From the NCBI RefSeq assembly GCF_900128495.1, contig NZ_LT635801.1, positions 2,628,590 to 2,692,589 on the forward strand: a stretch of 64,000 nt of DNA, read 5' to 3'. The notes under the pieces are model-generated. The model ran no database searches and had not been told where the DNA came from. It was given only the letters and a program-made list of their open reading frames with translations. Positions 1-7,902 of the stretch are shown here, piece after piece. This DNA is from Bacteroides ilei. Lineage in GTDB: Bacteria > Bacteroidota > Bacteroidia > Bacteroidales > Bacteroidaceae. A program made the translations under genes and the position numbers. Positions within the stretch are counted from its first letter, which is position 1; every line of letters starts with the position of its first letter.

Positions 1-2
1 CG

Positions 3-2015
3 GTATGGCTGATGAACGAGCATACCGAATTGGGTATTTTTGAAGCCGGTATCTCGGAAATGGGTGAGATGGAGTCTTTACAGCATATCATCCAACCCAC
101 CATCGGTGTCATTACAAACATAGGAGGGGCCCATCAGGAAAACTTTCCATCGCTGCAGGATAAGTGTATGGAGAAGCTGCAGCTGTTCAAGGATTGTGAC
201 GTGATTGTCTATAACGGAGATAATGAGCTGATAAGCAGTTGCGTTTCTAAATCTCTGTTTACCTCCCGTGAAATAGCGTGGTCCATGAAGGACAATGAAC
301 GTCCGTTGTTCATCGAGCATATAGAGAAAGACGGAAGTGGTACTACCATCAAATACCGTTACCTGGGTTTCTTCAAGGAATACCGTATACCTTTCATTGA
401 TGATGCGTCTATCGAGAACTCCTTGAACTGCCTGGCGGTAGCCCTGTATCTGATGGTTTCTCCGGAGGATATTGCAGCGCGTATGGAGAAACTGGAACCT
501 GTGGCCATGCGTCTGGAGGTGAAGGAAGGAAAGAACGGATGCGTGCTGATCAATGACAGTTATAATTCTGATTTCGCTTCGTTGGATATAGCACTCGATT
601 TCATGTCGCGACGTACGGAGGACAAGAAGCGTCATCGTACGCTGATTTTGTCGGATATTCTGGAAAGTGGCCAGCCGAACAAGCTGCTATACCGTCAGGT
701 GGCCGATCTGGTGCACAGTCGGGGTGTCGATCGTATTATCGGTGTAGGTGAGGGGCTGATGGAAGCCGCTTCGCGTTTTGAAGTGGAGAAGACCTTTTTC
801 CGTACGACAGCCGAACTGATTGAATCGGGCGTCTTGTCGTCTTTGCGTAATGAGGTGGTTCTCATTAAGGGGGCACGTGCCTTCCATTTTGATGAGATTA
901 CCGATCTGCTGGAACTGAAAGTACATGAAACGATTTTGGAAATCAATCTGAATGCGTTGGTAGATAACCTGAACTATTACCGTAACAAGCTGAAACCCGA
1001 GACGAAGATGGTCTGTATGGTCAAGGCTTCGGCTTATGGAGCCGGTTCGTTTGAGATAGCTAAGACACTGGAAGACCATCGGGTAGATTACCTGGCGGTT
1101 GCCGTTGCCGATGAAGGGGCCGATTTGCGTAAGGCTGGTATAGGCAGTTCTATCATTATCATGAATCCGGAGCTGACGGCCTTTAAAACCATGTTCGATT
1201 ATAAGCTGGAGCCGGAAGTCTATAGTTTTCACCTGCTGGAAGAACTGATCAAGGCTGCCGAGCGTGAAGGTGTTTCCAATTTCCCTATTCATATCAAGAT
1301 TGATACGGGTATGCACCGTCTGGGATTTGCTCCCGATGAAATGCCCCGGTTGGTAGACCGTCTGCACCGCCAGTCGGCTGTCATCCCACGTTCCGTATTT
1401 TCTCACCTGGTAGGAAGTGACTCCGAACGGTTCGATTCATTTACCCGGCGGCAGATCGAAACCTTCGAAAAAGCTGCGGCTGCCCTTCAGTCCGGATTTT
1501 CGCATAAGATTTTACGTCATATCTGTAATACGGCCGGTATCGAGCGTTATCCGGGGGCACAGTTTGATATGGTCCGGCTGGGAATCGGGTTGTATGGAAT
1601 CGATCCGTTCACAAACCGCATCCTGCATAACATCAGTACATTGAAGACTACCATCCTGCAGATTCATGATGTGCCGGCCGATGAAACGGTGGGATACAGC
1701 CGTAAAGGGGTGTTGGAACGTGATTCGCGTATCGCCGCTATTCCTATCGGTTATGCCGACGGTCTGAACCGTCATCTGGGGAATGGACACGGATATTGCC
1801 TGGTGAACGGCAAGAAGGCTCCTTATGTAGGGAATATCTGTATGGATGTATGTATGATTGATGTGACCGACATCGACTGTAAGGAAGGCGATAAGGCTGT
1901 TATTTTCGGTGACGAACTGCCGGTTACCGTATTGTCGGATCTCCTGGATACGATTCCATATGAAATATTGACCAGTGTGTCGAACCGTGTGAAACGTGTC
2001 TATTATCAGGATTGA
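3..2015 (+). CDS. MurF-alanine racemase fusion (5' truncated by window edge)
   Basis: Two-step peptidoglycan precursor enzyme. The front part is the central and C-terminal MurF ligase region, which adds D-Ala-D-Ala to the UDP-MurNAc peptide; the stretch TELGIFEAGISEMGEM is a typical Mur ligase segment. From about residue 306 of the visible part a complete alanine racemase follows, with the PLP-binding lysine in MVKASAYGAG (about residue 338 counted from the ATG at base 12) and the C-terminal VGNICMD stretch. The frame is open to the left edge and the MurF N-terminal domain is missing, so the true start lies outside the window. MurF-Alr fusions are common in Bacteroidetes. A strong terminator follows at 2060-2092. 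Cytoplasmic and probably essential. Confidence 0.93.
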   Translation, partial: VWLMNEHTELGIFEAGISEMGEMESLQHIIQPTIGVITNIGGAHQENFPSLQDKCMEKLQLFKDCDVIVYNGDNELISSCVSKSLFTSREIAWSMKDNERPLFIEHIEKDGSGTTIKYRYLGFFKEYRIPFIDDASIENSLNCLAVALYLMVSPEDIAARMEKLEPVAMRLEVKEGKNGCVLINDSYNSDFASLDIALDFMSRRTEDKKRHRTLILSDILESGQPNKLLYRQVADLVHSRGVDRIIGVGEGLMEAASRFEVEKTFFRTTAELIESGVLSSLRNEVVLIKGARAFHFDEITDLLELKVHETILEINLNALVDNLNYYRNKLKPETKMVCMVKASAYGAGSFEIAKTLEDHRVDYLAVAVADEGADLRKAGIGSSIIIMNPELTAFKTMFDYKLEPEVYSFHLLEELIKAAEREGVSNFPIHIKIDTGMHRLGFAPDEMPRLVDRLHRQSAVIPRSVFSHLVGSDSERFDSFTRRQIETFEKAAAALQSGFSHKILRHICNTAGIERYPGAQFDMVRLGIGLYGIDPFTNRILHNISTLKTTILQIHDVPADETVGYSRKGVLERDSRIAAIPIGYADGLNRHLGNGHGYCLVNGKKAPYVGNICMDVCMIDVTDIDCKEGDKAVIFGDELPVTVLSDLLDTIPYEILTSVSNRVKRVYYQD

Positions 2016-2059
2016 TTGAAGGCGGATGCTGTACCGGATCTGCTGTTAGATAGAGAGGT

Positions 2060-2092
2060 AGAGGGTATTTTTCGAAGGGAAAAATACCCTCT
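2060..2092 (+). terminator. Terminator after murF-alr
   Basis: A 14-bp perfect stem (arms 2060-2073 and 2079-2092) with a short loop, rich in A/T at the loop end and followed by a T-containing stretch. It sits 45 bases after the murF-alr stop and separates it from the pectin locus. Confidence 0.8.
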
Positions 2093-2123
2093 GTCTTTAT
2101 GTCTTTCCGGAGGGACTTGGAAA

Positions 2124-2242
2124 GATGAAGTTCTTTGTTACAGGATACGCAGTCGTTTCAATCGGAAGATAAAGTTGTCTGTGTCCGAAGATGAAGTTGT
2201 TTTAATCGGAAGATGAAGGTCTTTCGTGAAAAGATGAAGTTC
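2124..2242. repeat. Degenerate 22-nt intergenic repeat array (array 1)
   Basis: The motif GATGAAGTTC and close variants begin at 2124, 2144, 2168, 2190, 2212 and 2233, giving spacings of 20, 24, 22, 22 and 21 bases. Read on the minus strand the unit is roughly GAACTTCATCTTCCG plus an A-rich spacer. The same unit occurs in the other orientation at 20458-20580. The array lies between the murF-alr terminator and the promoter of the next gene. It codes for no credible protein and lacks unique spacers, so it is not CRISPR. Confidence 0.7.
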
Positions 2243-2272
2243 TTTTTCTCAGGTCGTTTTTCTCTTTTTTGT

Positions 2273-2280
2273 TACATTTG
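2273..2280 (+). promoter_or_regulatory. Bacteroidetes -7 box before the CE7-like esterase
   Basis: TACATTTG matches the Bacteroidetes -7 consensus TAnnTTTG and lies 45 bases before the start codon at 2325. No clear -33 TTTG is seen. Confidence 0.5.
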
Positions 2281-2324
2281 TAACTAATGGTATCTAAATA
2301 GTTAAATCCTTAATCTGTATTATC

Positions 2325-3638
2325 ATGAAATTGAAAAAGAAATTGAAAGTGCTGACTTTATTGGTCGCTATTATTATGTTTGGGCATATCTCTGTATCTG
2401 CCGAGAATTACCCTTATCGGAGTGATGTGTTATGGGTAACGGTTCCCGATCATGCCGACTGGCTTTATAAGACCGGTGAGAAAGCGGAAGTGGAGGTTCA
2501 GTTTTACCGCTATGGTATTCCTCAGGACGGGTTGAAAGTAAATTACGAGATAGCCCCCGACATGATGTCCGACGGGAAGACCGGTGAAGTGACTCTCAAG
2601 AATGGCCGGGCCGTCATTGATATGGGGACAATGAAACAGCCCGGTTTTCTGGATTGCCGTCTGACGGCTTCTATAGGTGACAAGAAATACAGTCATCATG
2701 TAAAGGTCGGTTTTTCTCCGGAAAAGCTTCAGCCTTATACGAAATTGCCGGCCGATTTCACTCAGTTCTGGGAAAAGAATATGGCTGAGGCAGCCAAATG
2801 TCCGATGAAATATACGCAGAAATATGTGCCGGAATATTCGACGGAAAAGGCCGATTGTTATTTGGTCAAGCTACAGTGTTTCCGTCCGGGGAATTACGTC
2901 TATGCCTATCTTACCCGTCCGAAAGCAGAAGGGAAATACCCGGTCGTGCTCTGTCCTCCGGGAGCGGGGGTGAAAACGATCAAGGAGCCTAAGCGTCATA
3001 TCTATTATGCCGAAGAAGGTTGTATCCGGCTTGAAATGGAAATCCATGGTTTGAATCCGGAACTTCCCGAGCAGGATTTTAAGGATATTTCGGCTGCTTT
3101 TGGCAATTACCTGGTCAATGGAATAGACAACCGTGACAACTATTACATGAAGAAAGTATATATGGCCTGTGTGAGATGCATTGATTTCCTTACCTCTCTG
3201 CCCGATTGGGACGGTAAAAATGTAATTGTACAGGGAGGAAGCCAGGGAGGAGCGTTGGCTCTTATTACAGCAGGATTGGACAAGCGTGTGACAGCCTGTG
3301 TGGCCAATCACCCGGCATTGAGTGACATGGCCGGCTATAAGGCGGGCAGAGCCGGAGGCTATCCCCATCTTTTCAAGAATTATAAGGGTATGGACAAAAC
3401 TGACATCCTGAATACGCTGGAATATTATGATGTAGTTAATTTTGCACGTCAGATCAAGGTGCCGGTGTATATGACGTGGGGATATAACGATAATACCTGT
3501 CCGCCTACAACCAGTTACATTGTCTATAATATTCTGGATTGCCCGAAAGAGGCGCTTATTACCCCTATCAATGAACATTGGACTTCGGAAGCTACGGAAT
3601 ACGGGCATTTGAAATGGATTCAGAAGCATTTGAAATGA
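2325..3638 (+). CDS. Secreted acetyl esterase, acetylxylan esterase (AXE1/CE7-like)
   Basis: A 437-residue protein with an N-terminal signal peptide (about residues 1-26), an immunoglobulin-like front domain (about 30-125) and an alpha/beta-hydrolase domain of the acetylxylan esterase / cephalosporin-C deacetylase type. The nucleophile is S306 in GGSQGG; D389 (WGYND) and H428 (EYGHLKW) fit the rest of the triad. It should remove acetyl groups from plant polysaccharides in the periplasm or at the surface. It borders the pectin locus and converges on the ExuT-like gene across a shared terminator, so a pectin deacetylating role is plausible. The substrate is inferred from context only. Confidence 0.85.
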   Translation: MKLKKKLKVLTLLVAIIMFGHISVSAENYPYRSDVLWVTVPDHADWLYKTGEKAEVEVQFYRYGIPQDGLKVNYEIAPDMMSDGKTGEVTLKNGRAVIDMGTMKQPGFLDCRLTASIGDKKYSHHVKVGFSPEKLQPYTKLPADFTQFWEKNMAEAAKCPMKYTQKYVPEYSTEKADCYLVKLQCFRPGNYVYAYLTRPKAEGKYPVVLCPPGAGVKTIKEPKRHIYYAEEGCIRLEMEIHGLNPELPEQDFKDISAAFGNYLVNGIDNRDNYYMKKVYMACVRCIDFLTSLPDWDGKNVIVQGGSQGGALALITAGLDKRVTACVANHPALSDMAGYKAGRAGGYPHLFKNYKGMDKTDILNTLEYYDVVNFARQIKVPVYMTWGYNDNTCPPTTSYIVYNILDCPKEALITPINEHWTSEATEYGHLKWIQKHLK

Positions 3639-3654
3639 ATGCTTCCGGAGAGTG

Positions 3655-3699
3655 AAAAAGAAATCCGGTCTGGCTTGTGGCCGGACCGGATTTCTTTTT
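3655..3699. terminator. Bidirectional terminator between convergent genes
   Basis: A perfect 16-bp stem (3655-3670 with 3684-3699) has A5 on one flank and T5 on the other, so it can stop transcription from both sides. It lies between the esterase (stop 3638) and the leftward transporter (stop 3751). Confidence 0.88.
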
Positions 3700-3750
3700 G
3701 GCTTTCAGATCTTATATCTTGGAATCAAGATTCTACAGTTTCCGGATATT

Positions 3751-5220
3751 TTATACTTCAACCAGTTTATATTTAGGAACCATAATCTTCATCATGATCC
3801 AGCTGAACATATAGGCCAGAGAAGCTACGATAAATACAATCATATAACCGGCGTCAATGCCTTCAAATCCCAGGAATGACATGTTGGTTTCCTTTGAATA
3901 GGTAAAGAGCAGACCGGAGCATTGGTTGAACAGCAGACAACCTACACCACCGGCCATACCGCCGATACCGGTTACGGTTGCTACTGCCGATTTCGGGAAC
4001 ATATCACTTACTACTGAGTATACGTTTGCACTCCAGCTCTGGTGTGCAGCACCGATAATACCGATAATGATGATAGGATACCAGCATGAAACGCTTCCTG
4101 CCGACTGAGCGAACAGACCGATCAGCGGGAAGAAAGCGAAGATCAGCATCGCTTTCATACGACCTTTGTACGGGTCCATCTTTTTCTTCTCGATAAACAT
4201 GGTTGGAAGGTAGCTACCGTACAGTGAAAGCATTGAAATCAGGTACAAGGTAAAGATCAGCATCTTACCCATAGTTGAATCAGAAGTATATCCGTACACG
4301 TCGCGGATATAGGCCGGAGCCCAAAACAGGAAGAACCACCATACACCGTCAGGTAGGAAACGTCCGAAAATGACAGCCCAAGTCTGGCGGAATGTGAATG
4401 CTTTCCAAAGGCCGATTTTAGGTCCGTCATCTGTAGTTGCTGTTTTTTGTGTGTTTTCTGTAACGGTATCCTGTTCAATATATGCCAGTTCTTCGGCATT
4501 GACATGTTTGCTTTTCTGCGGTTTGTCGTATACCTTGTAGAACAGAATCATCCATACCAGACCGCATCCACTCATTACGATAAACGCCATTTCCCATCCG
4601 AAACTGCTGGCTACAACCGGAATAATGAACGGTGCTACCAATGCACCTATCTGTGCACCGGCATTGAACAGACCTGTTGCAAAACCACGGTCTTTCTTCG
4701 GGAAGTATTCGGCTGTAATCTTGATAGCTGAAGGGAAGTTACCCGATTCACCCATGGCAACGATACAGCGCATGAAGATGAATAGCCATACACTGACGGT
4801 TGATATGGCAAGAGCGGTATTTCCGACGGTTTTCAGCATAGCCAGGTTTTCACGGGCTGCACCGAATGTGAGCATCCATTCACCACCGACGATTCCGTTA
4901 GTCAGGATACTGCAAATGGAATGTAGGGCAGCGCCCACAACCCATGTGCCGAAGCATATCAGATAACCTTTTTTAGTCCCTACCTTATCGATGAATTTAC
5001 CGACAAACAACATGCTGATGGCATATACGATAGAGAAGACACCTGTAATTGTACCGTAGTTGGCATCGGTCCAGTTTAATTCGGGGGCGATGAAGTCCTT
5101 CCATGTCAGTGAAAGGACCTGACGGTCCATATAGGTGGCGGCGGTTGCCAGGAACAGCATCGTACAGATTACCCAGCGGTAGTTGGTCATTTTTCCGCCG
5201 GTTTCTTTAACATTACTCAT
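3751..5220 (-). CDS. MFS hexuronate transporter (ExuT-like)
   Basis: A 489-residue inner-membrane protein with about 12 hydrophobic segments. It resembles the anion:cation symporter branch of the major facilitator superfamily that holds ExuT (galacturonate/glucuronate): an early YMDRQVLS stretch and the loop GKFIDKVGTKKG between segments 2 and 3. It is the last gene of a leftward three-gene operon with an EIIC-type permease and KduI, which links it to uptake of pectin-derived uronates or ketouronates. The gap to kduI is 52 bases. An internal ATG ten codons in (at MTNYRW) is an alternative start. The exact substrate cannot be read from sequence. Confidence 0.85.
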   Translation of the reverse strand: MSNVKETGGKMTNYRWVICTMLFLATAATYMDRQVLSLTWKDFIAPELNWTDANYGTITGVFSIVYAISMLFVGKFIDKVGTKKGYLICFGTWVVGAALHSICSILTNGIVGGEWMLTFGAARENLAMLKTVGNTALAISTVSVWLFIFMRCIVAMGESGNFPSAIKITAEYFPKKDRGFATGLFNAGAQIGALVAPFIIPVVASSFGWEMAFIVMSGCGLVWMILFYKVYDKPQKSKHVNAEELAYIEQDTVTENTQKTATTDDGPKIGLWKAFTFRQTWAVIFGRFLPDGVWWFFLFWAPAYIRDVYGYTSDSTMGKMLIFTLYLISMLSLYGSYLPTMFIEKKKMDPYKGRMKAMLIFAFFPLIGLFAQSAGSVSCWYPIIIIGIIGAAHQSWSANVYSVVSDMFPKSAVATVTGIGGMAGGVGCLLFNQCSGLLFTYSKETNMSFLGFEGIDAGYMIVFIVASLAYMFSWIMMKIMVPKYKLVEV

Positions 5221-5272
5221 TGTATAGAATTAGTTTTTTAGGTAAAAGTTTATAAATTAGATTTTTAGGGTT

Positions 5273-6196
5273 TTATCTCATTTCTGTGTATTCAATCTTG
5301 TCCATATCGCCATAATCCAGGTTTTCACCGGCCATACCCCATATAAACATGTAGTTGCTGGTTCCGGCTGCTGCATGGATTGACCATTCGGGTGACATGA
5401 TGGCCTGTTCGTTTGCCAACCATACCAGGCGTTCTTGTTGAGGTTCACCCATCAGGTGGCAGATCATGTTACCCGGAGTAAGGTTAAAATAGAAATAGGC
5501 TTCGATACGACGGCTGTGTACGTGTGCCGGCATTGTATTCCATACACTACCCGGTTTAAGTTCGGTCAGTCCCATCTGCAACTGGCACGGGCCTTCTTCC
5601 AGTACATTGTTTACAATCAATTGGTTGATGACACGGTCGTTGCTGTCTTCCATCTTTCCGGCAGCGAATGAATTGGCTTTCAATGAGCCTTTACGTCCGT
5701 CTAGAGTAATCCATTGGGTCTTGTAAGCCTTATGTGCTGTAGCCGAGTTCAGATAAAATTTGGCAGGTTTGCTGGCATCTTTACTCTTGAAGGTAACTTT
5801 CTGGTTGCCTCTGCCGATATAGAGGGCTTCCTTGAAGTTCAGGTTATATTCCTTTCCGTCGACTGTTACAATACCTTCACCACCTATGTTGATGACACCT
5901 AATTCACGGTTGAACAGGAAATACGGGGCTTTCAAAGGATCGATGGTATCCAAGGTGAGTTCTTTATTCACCGGCATTGCACCACCAAAGATAAAGCGGT
6001 CATACATGGAATAGGTGAGGTTGATTTCATCTGGAGCCATAACCTTGTCCATCATGAAACTGCTGCGCAATCTTTCTGTATCGTAGGTTTTTACATCCTG
6101 CGGATTGCATGCTGTCTGGATTTTGTAACTGGTAATCTGGGCATTTCCTGATAAAGCGGTGATACCCAACATCATTGCGATTGCTAATTTTTTCAT
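5273..6196 (-). CDS. kduI: 5-keto-4-deoxyuronate isomerase with signal peptide
   Basis: KduI converts 5-keto-4-deoxyuronate, the spontaneous product of unsaturated galacturonate, to 3-deoxy-D-glycero-2,5-hexodiulosonate. The 307-residue protein has the full cupin fold, with metal ligands H225, H227 and E232 in HVHSRRIE and H274 in WSIHAA. These match the E. coli zinc site from memory of that protein. Unlike the usual cytoplasmic KduI of about 280 residues, it begins with a classical signal peptide ([20 protein letters not shown], cleavage after AQ), so it is predicted to be periplasmic. It sits 30 bases after the EIIC-type gene and upstream of the ExuT-like gene in one operon. Confidence 0.92.
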   Translation of the reverse strand: MKKLAIAMMLGITALSGNAQITSYKIQTACNPQDVKTYDTERLRSSFMMDKVMAPDEINLTYSMYDRFIFGGAMPVNKELTLDTIDPLKAPYFLFNRELGVINIGGEGIVTVDGKEYNLNFKEALYIGRGNQKVTFKSKDASKPAKFYLNSATAHKAYKTQWITLDGRKGSLKANSFAAGKMEDSNDRVINQLIVNNVLEEGPCQLQMGLTELKPGSVWNTMPAHVHSRRIEAYFYFNLTPGNMICHLMGEPQQERLVWLANEQAIMSPEWSIHAAAGTSNYMFIWGMAGENLDYGDMDKIEYTEMR

Positions 6197-6226
6197 GTCT
6201 TTATGTTTTTATATTGTTTATTTATA

Positions 6227-7615
6227 TTATTGATTGTTGCGACTTTCTTTTATGATTCTGCTCCGATTGAATATGGCCATAGCCAAAGTACAGAGAACCA
6301 GAATGATGGAGCCAATGATTTTCAGATTGTACATCAGATGGAATATAAGCCATGAGAAGAGGCTTGATGCGAAGTCCAGTGCTCCTCCCTGGAATCCGTC
6401 CGGTATTTTTACGGCCGAGTCGCCGGTCTTTTCGTATACGTCTTTCGCTGCCTGGGTAAAGAATGGGGCCAGGTCGGTTACAAAATAGAGGCCTACAATC
6501 AGTGCTACCAAACCGATAATAAAGGTTTTCAAGACGTTACCGTTTGTGATTGGAAGAACTGCCGGGAACAGATAGAACATACCGGCCAGTGAAGCCAGAG
6601 GAAGGAATTGGTTGCCCGGCAAAACGACAGACAGGAATAATGTTACCGGAATCAGCAGCAGGGAAACTACCAGTGTGGTAGGATGTCCGATAACCAGAGC
6701 CGGACTCATTCCGATATTCAGACCGGCGCTGTTTTTGAACTTGCGGGCAATCAGTTCACGTGTTGCGTCTGATATCGGGCGCAGACCTTCGATGAACAAT
6801 GCCGTGACACGTGGAATAAGTTCCATTACGGCTCCCATCTTGATACCCAGTCCCAAGATAGAGGGAATATTGTCAACCAGCTGCCGGCTGTTTTCACAGG
6901 CAAGGGCACCGATGGCGCATCCGACGATAACTCCCAGGAATAGAGGTTCTCCCATAATGCCGAATTTCTTTTTCATGCCTTCAGCGTCGATATAGAGTTT
7001 GTCGAAACCAGGAATCAGATCCAATGCCTTGTTGATGACTACAGCAAAGGGAACGAAACCTTGGCAGAACGGTTGTGGAATGGATATTCCGTCCATCTTA
7101 TCGTAATATGATTGGAATTGCTTGCTGGTCAGATCGGCCATGACCAACGTGATGATATAGCAGATGATGGCAGCAAAGAATCCCCACCAGATATTGTCGG
7201 TTGCGAAGTAGACTACTGCTCCGATAAAGGCAAAATGCCAATAGTTCCATAAATCGATGTTGACGGTCTTTGTCGTTTTGGTCAGCAACATTACGATATT
7301 GACTGCCAGACATACCGGAATGATGAAGGCTCCTACCGATGTGTTATAGGCAACAGATGCGGCGGCTGGCCATCCCATATCAAAGATTCCTAGACTTAAT
7401 CCGTAAATTTCGGTTACTTTTTTCAGTGGATCTCCCAGACTACTGGTCAGAAGGGCTGTAATGACAGAGAGTCCTACAAATCCGACTCCGACTAATAAAC
7501 CGCTTTTTAAAGCTTTTCCGAATTTAATACCTATGCATACTCCGAGTATTGTAAAAATAATAGGCATCATAACGGCCGCGCCCAGGCCGATGATATAACT
7601 AAAAACTTGTTCCAT
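6227..7615 (-). CDS. PTS galactitol-type EIIC permease, orphan
   Basis: A 462-residue polytopic membrane protein resembling the GatC family of PTS EIIC subunits (EIIC-GAT): an N-terminal IIGLGAAVMMPIIFTILG segment, the MGWPAAASVAYNTSVGAF stretch and about 10-12 hydrophobic helices. No EIIA or EIIB domain is fused to it and no EIIA, EIIB, HPr or EI gene is in the window. Bacteroides generally lack complete PTS systems. It is first in the operon with kduI and the ExuT-like gene, so it probably works as a non-phosphorylating carrier for a pectin breakdown product. That role is inference. Confidence 0.82.
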   Translation of the reverse strand: MEQVFSYIIGLGAAVMMPIIFTILGVCIGIKFGKALKSGLLVGVGFVGLSVITALLTSSLGDPLKKVTEIYGLSLGIFDMGWPAAASVAYNTSVGAFIIPVCLAVNIVMLLTKTTKTVNIDLWNYWHFAFIGAVVYFATDNIWWGFFAAIICYIITLVMADLTSKQFQSYYDKMDGISIPQPFCQGFVPFAVVINKALDLIPGFDKLYIDAEGMKKKFGIMGEPLFLGVIVGCAIGALACENSRQLVDNIPSILGLGIKMGAVMELIPRVTALFIEGLRPISDATRELIARKFKNSAGLNIGMSPALVIGHPTTLVVSLLLIPVTLFLSVVLPGNQFLPLASLAGMFYLFPAVLPITNGNVLKTFIIGLVALIVGLYFVTDLAPFFTQAAKDVYEKTGDSAVKIPDGFQGGALDFASSLFSWLIFHLMYNLKIIGSIILVLCTLAMAIFNRSRIIKESRNNQ

Positions 7616-7750
7616 ATTCTTCTGTTTGTCTTTCTATAAATAGAGGTTTAGGGTTAATAAATAAAATGTTTTGCATCAAAAGTACTTTGTTTTCTTATAA
7701 TTTGCAATTCATTTAGTGTTAAAATCTTAATTAAATCAAATTAATAACAT

Positions 7751-7794
7751 TTTTTTCAGTGTTCGTACACAATTTTTTTAGTGTTCGCACACAA
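7751..7794. promoter_or_regulatory. Tandem 22-bp operator-like repeat between divergent operons
   Basis: Two adjacent 22-bp units (7751-7772 and 7773-7794) differ at only two positions. Each has a T-run followed by the small palindrome GTGT-TCGY-ACAC, so the palindromes repeat exactly two helical turns apart. They lie in the 287-bp gap between the leftward EIIC-kduI-exuT operon and the rightward GH105-CE8 gene. Spacing of this kind suits an AraC-type or dimeric regulator; the locus HTCS is the obvious candidate. Binding is not shown by sequence alone. Confidence 0.6.
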
Positions 7795-7866
7795 TAATTA
7801 TAAGAGGTGGTTAATTAATCTACTTATAAGCACAGAAAATCCACATCTGTTACATGGGTTATTTGT

Positions 7867-7874
7867 TATATTTG
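7867..7874 (+). promoter_or_regulatory. -7 box before GH105-CE8 gene
   Basis: TATATTTG fits TAnnTTTG and lies 28 bases before the start at 7903. The -33 element is weak, as expected for an activator-dependent promoter. The operator-like repeats sit about 75-115 bases upstream. Confidence 0.55.
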
Positions 7875-7902
7875 TCAATAGAAATAACTTTAATATTAAG
7901 AT

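Noticed and set aside
2124..2242. Repeat array considered as a CRISPR array.
   Set aside because: Units are degenerate and contiguous at 22 bases with no unique spacers and no cas genes nearby.
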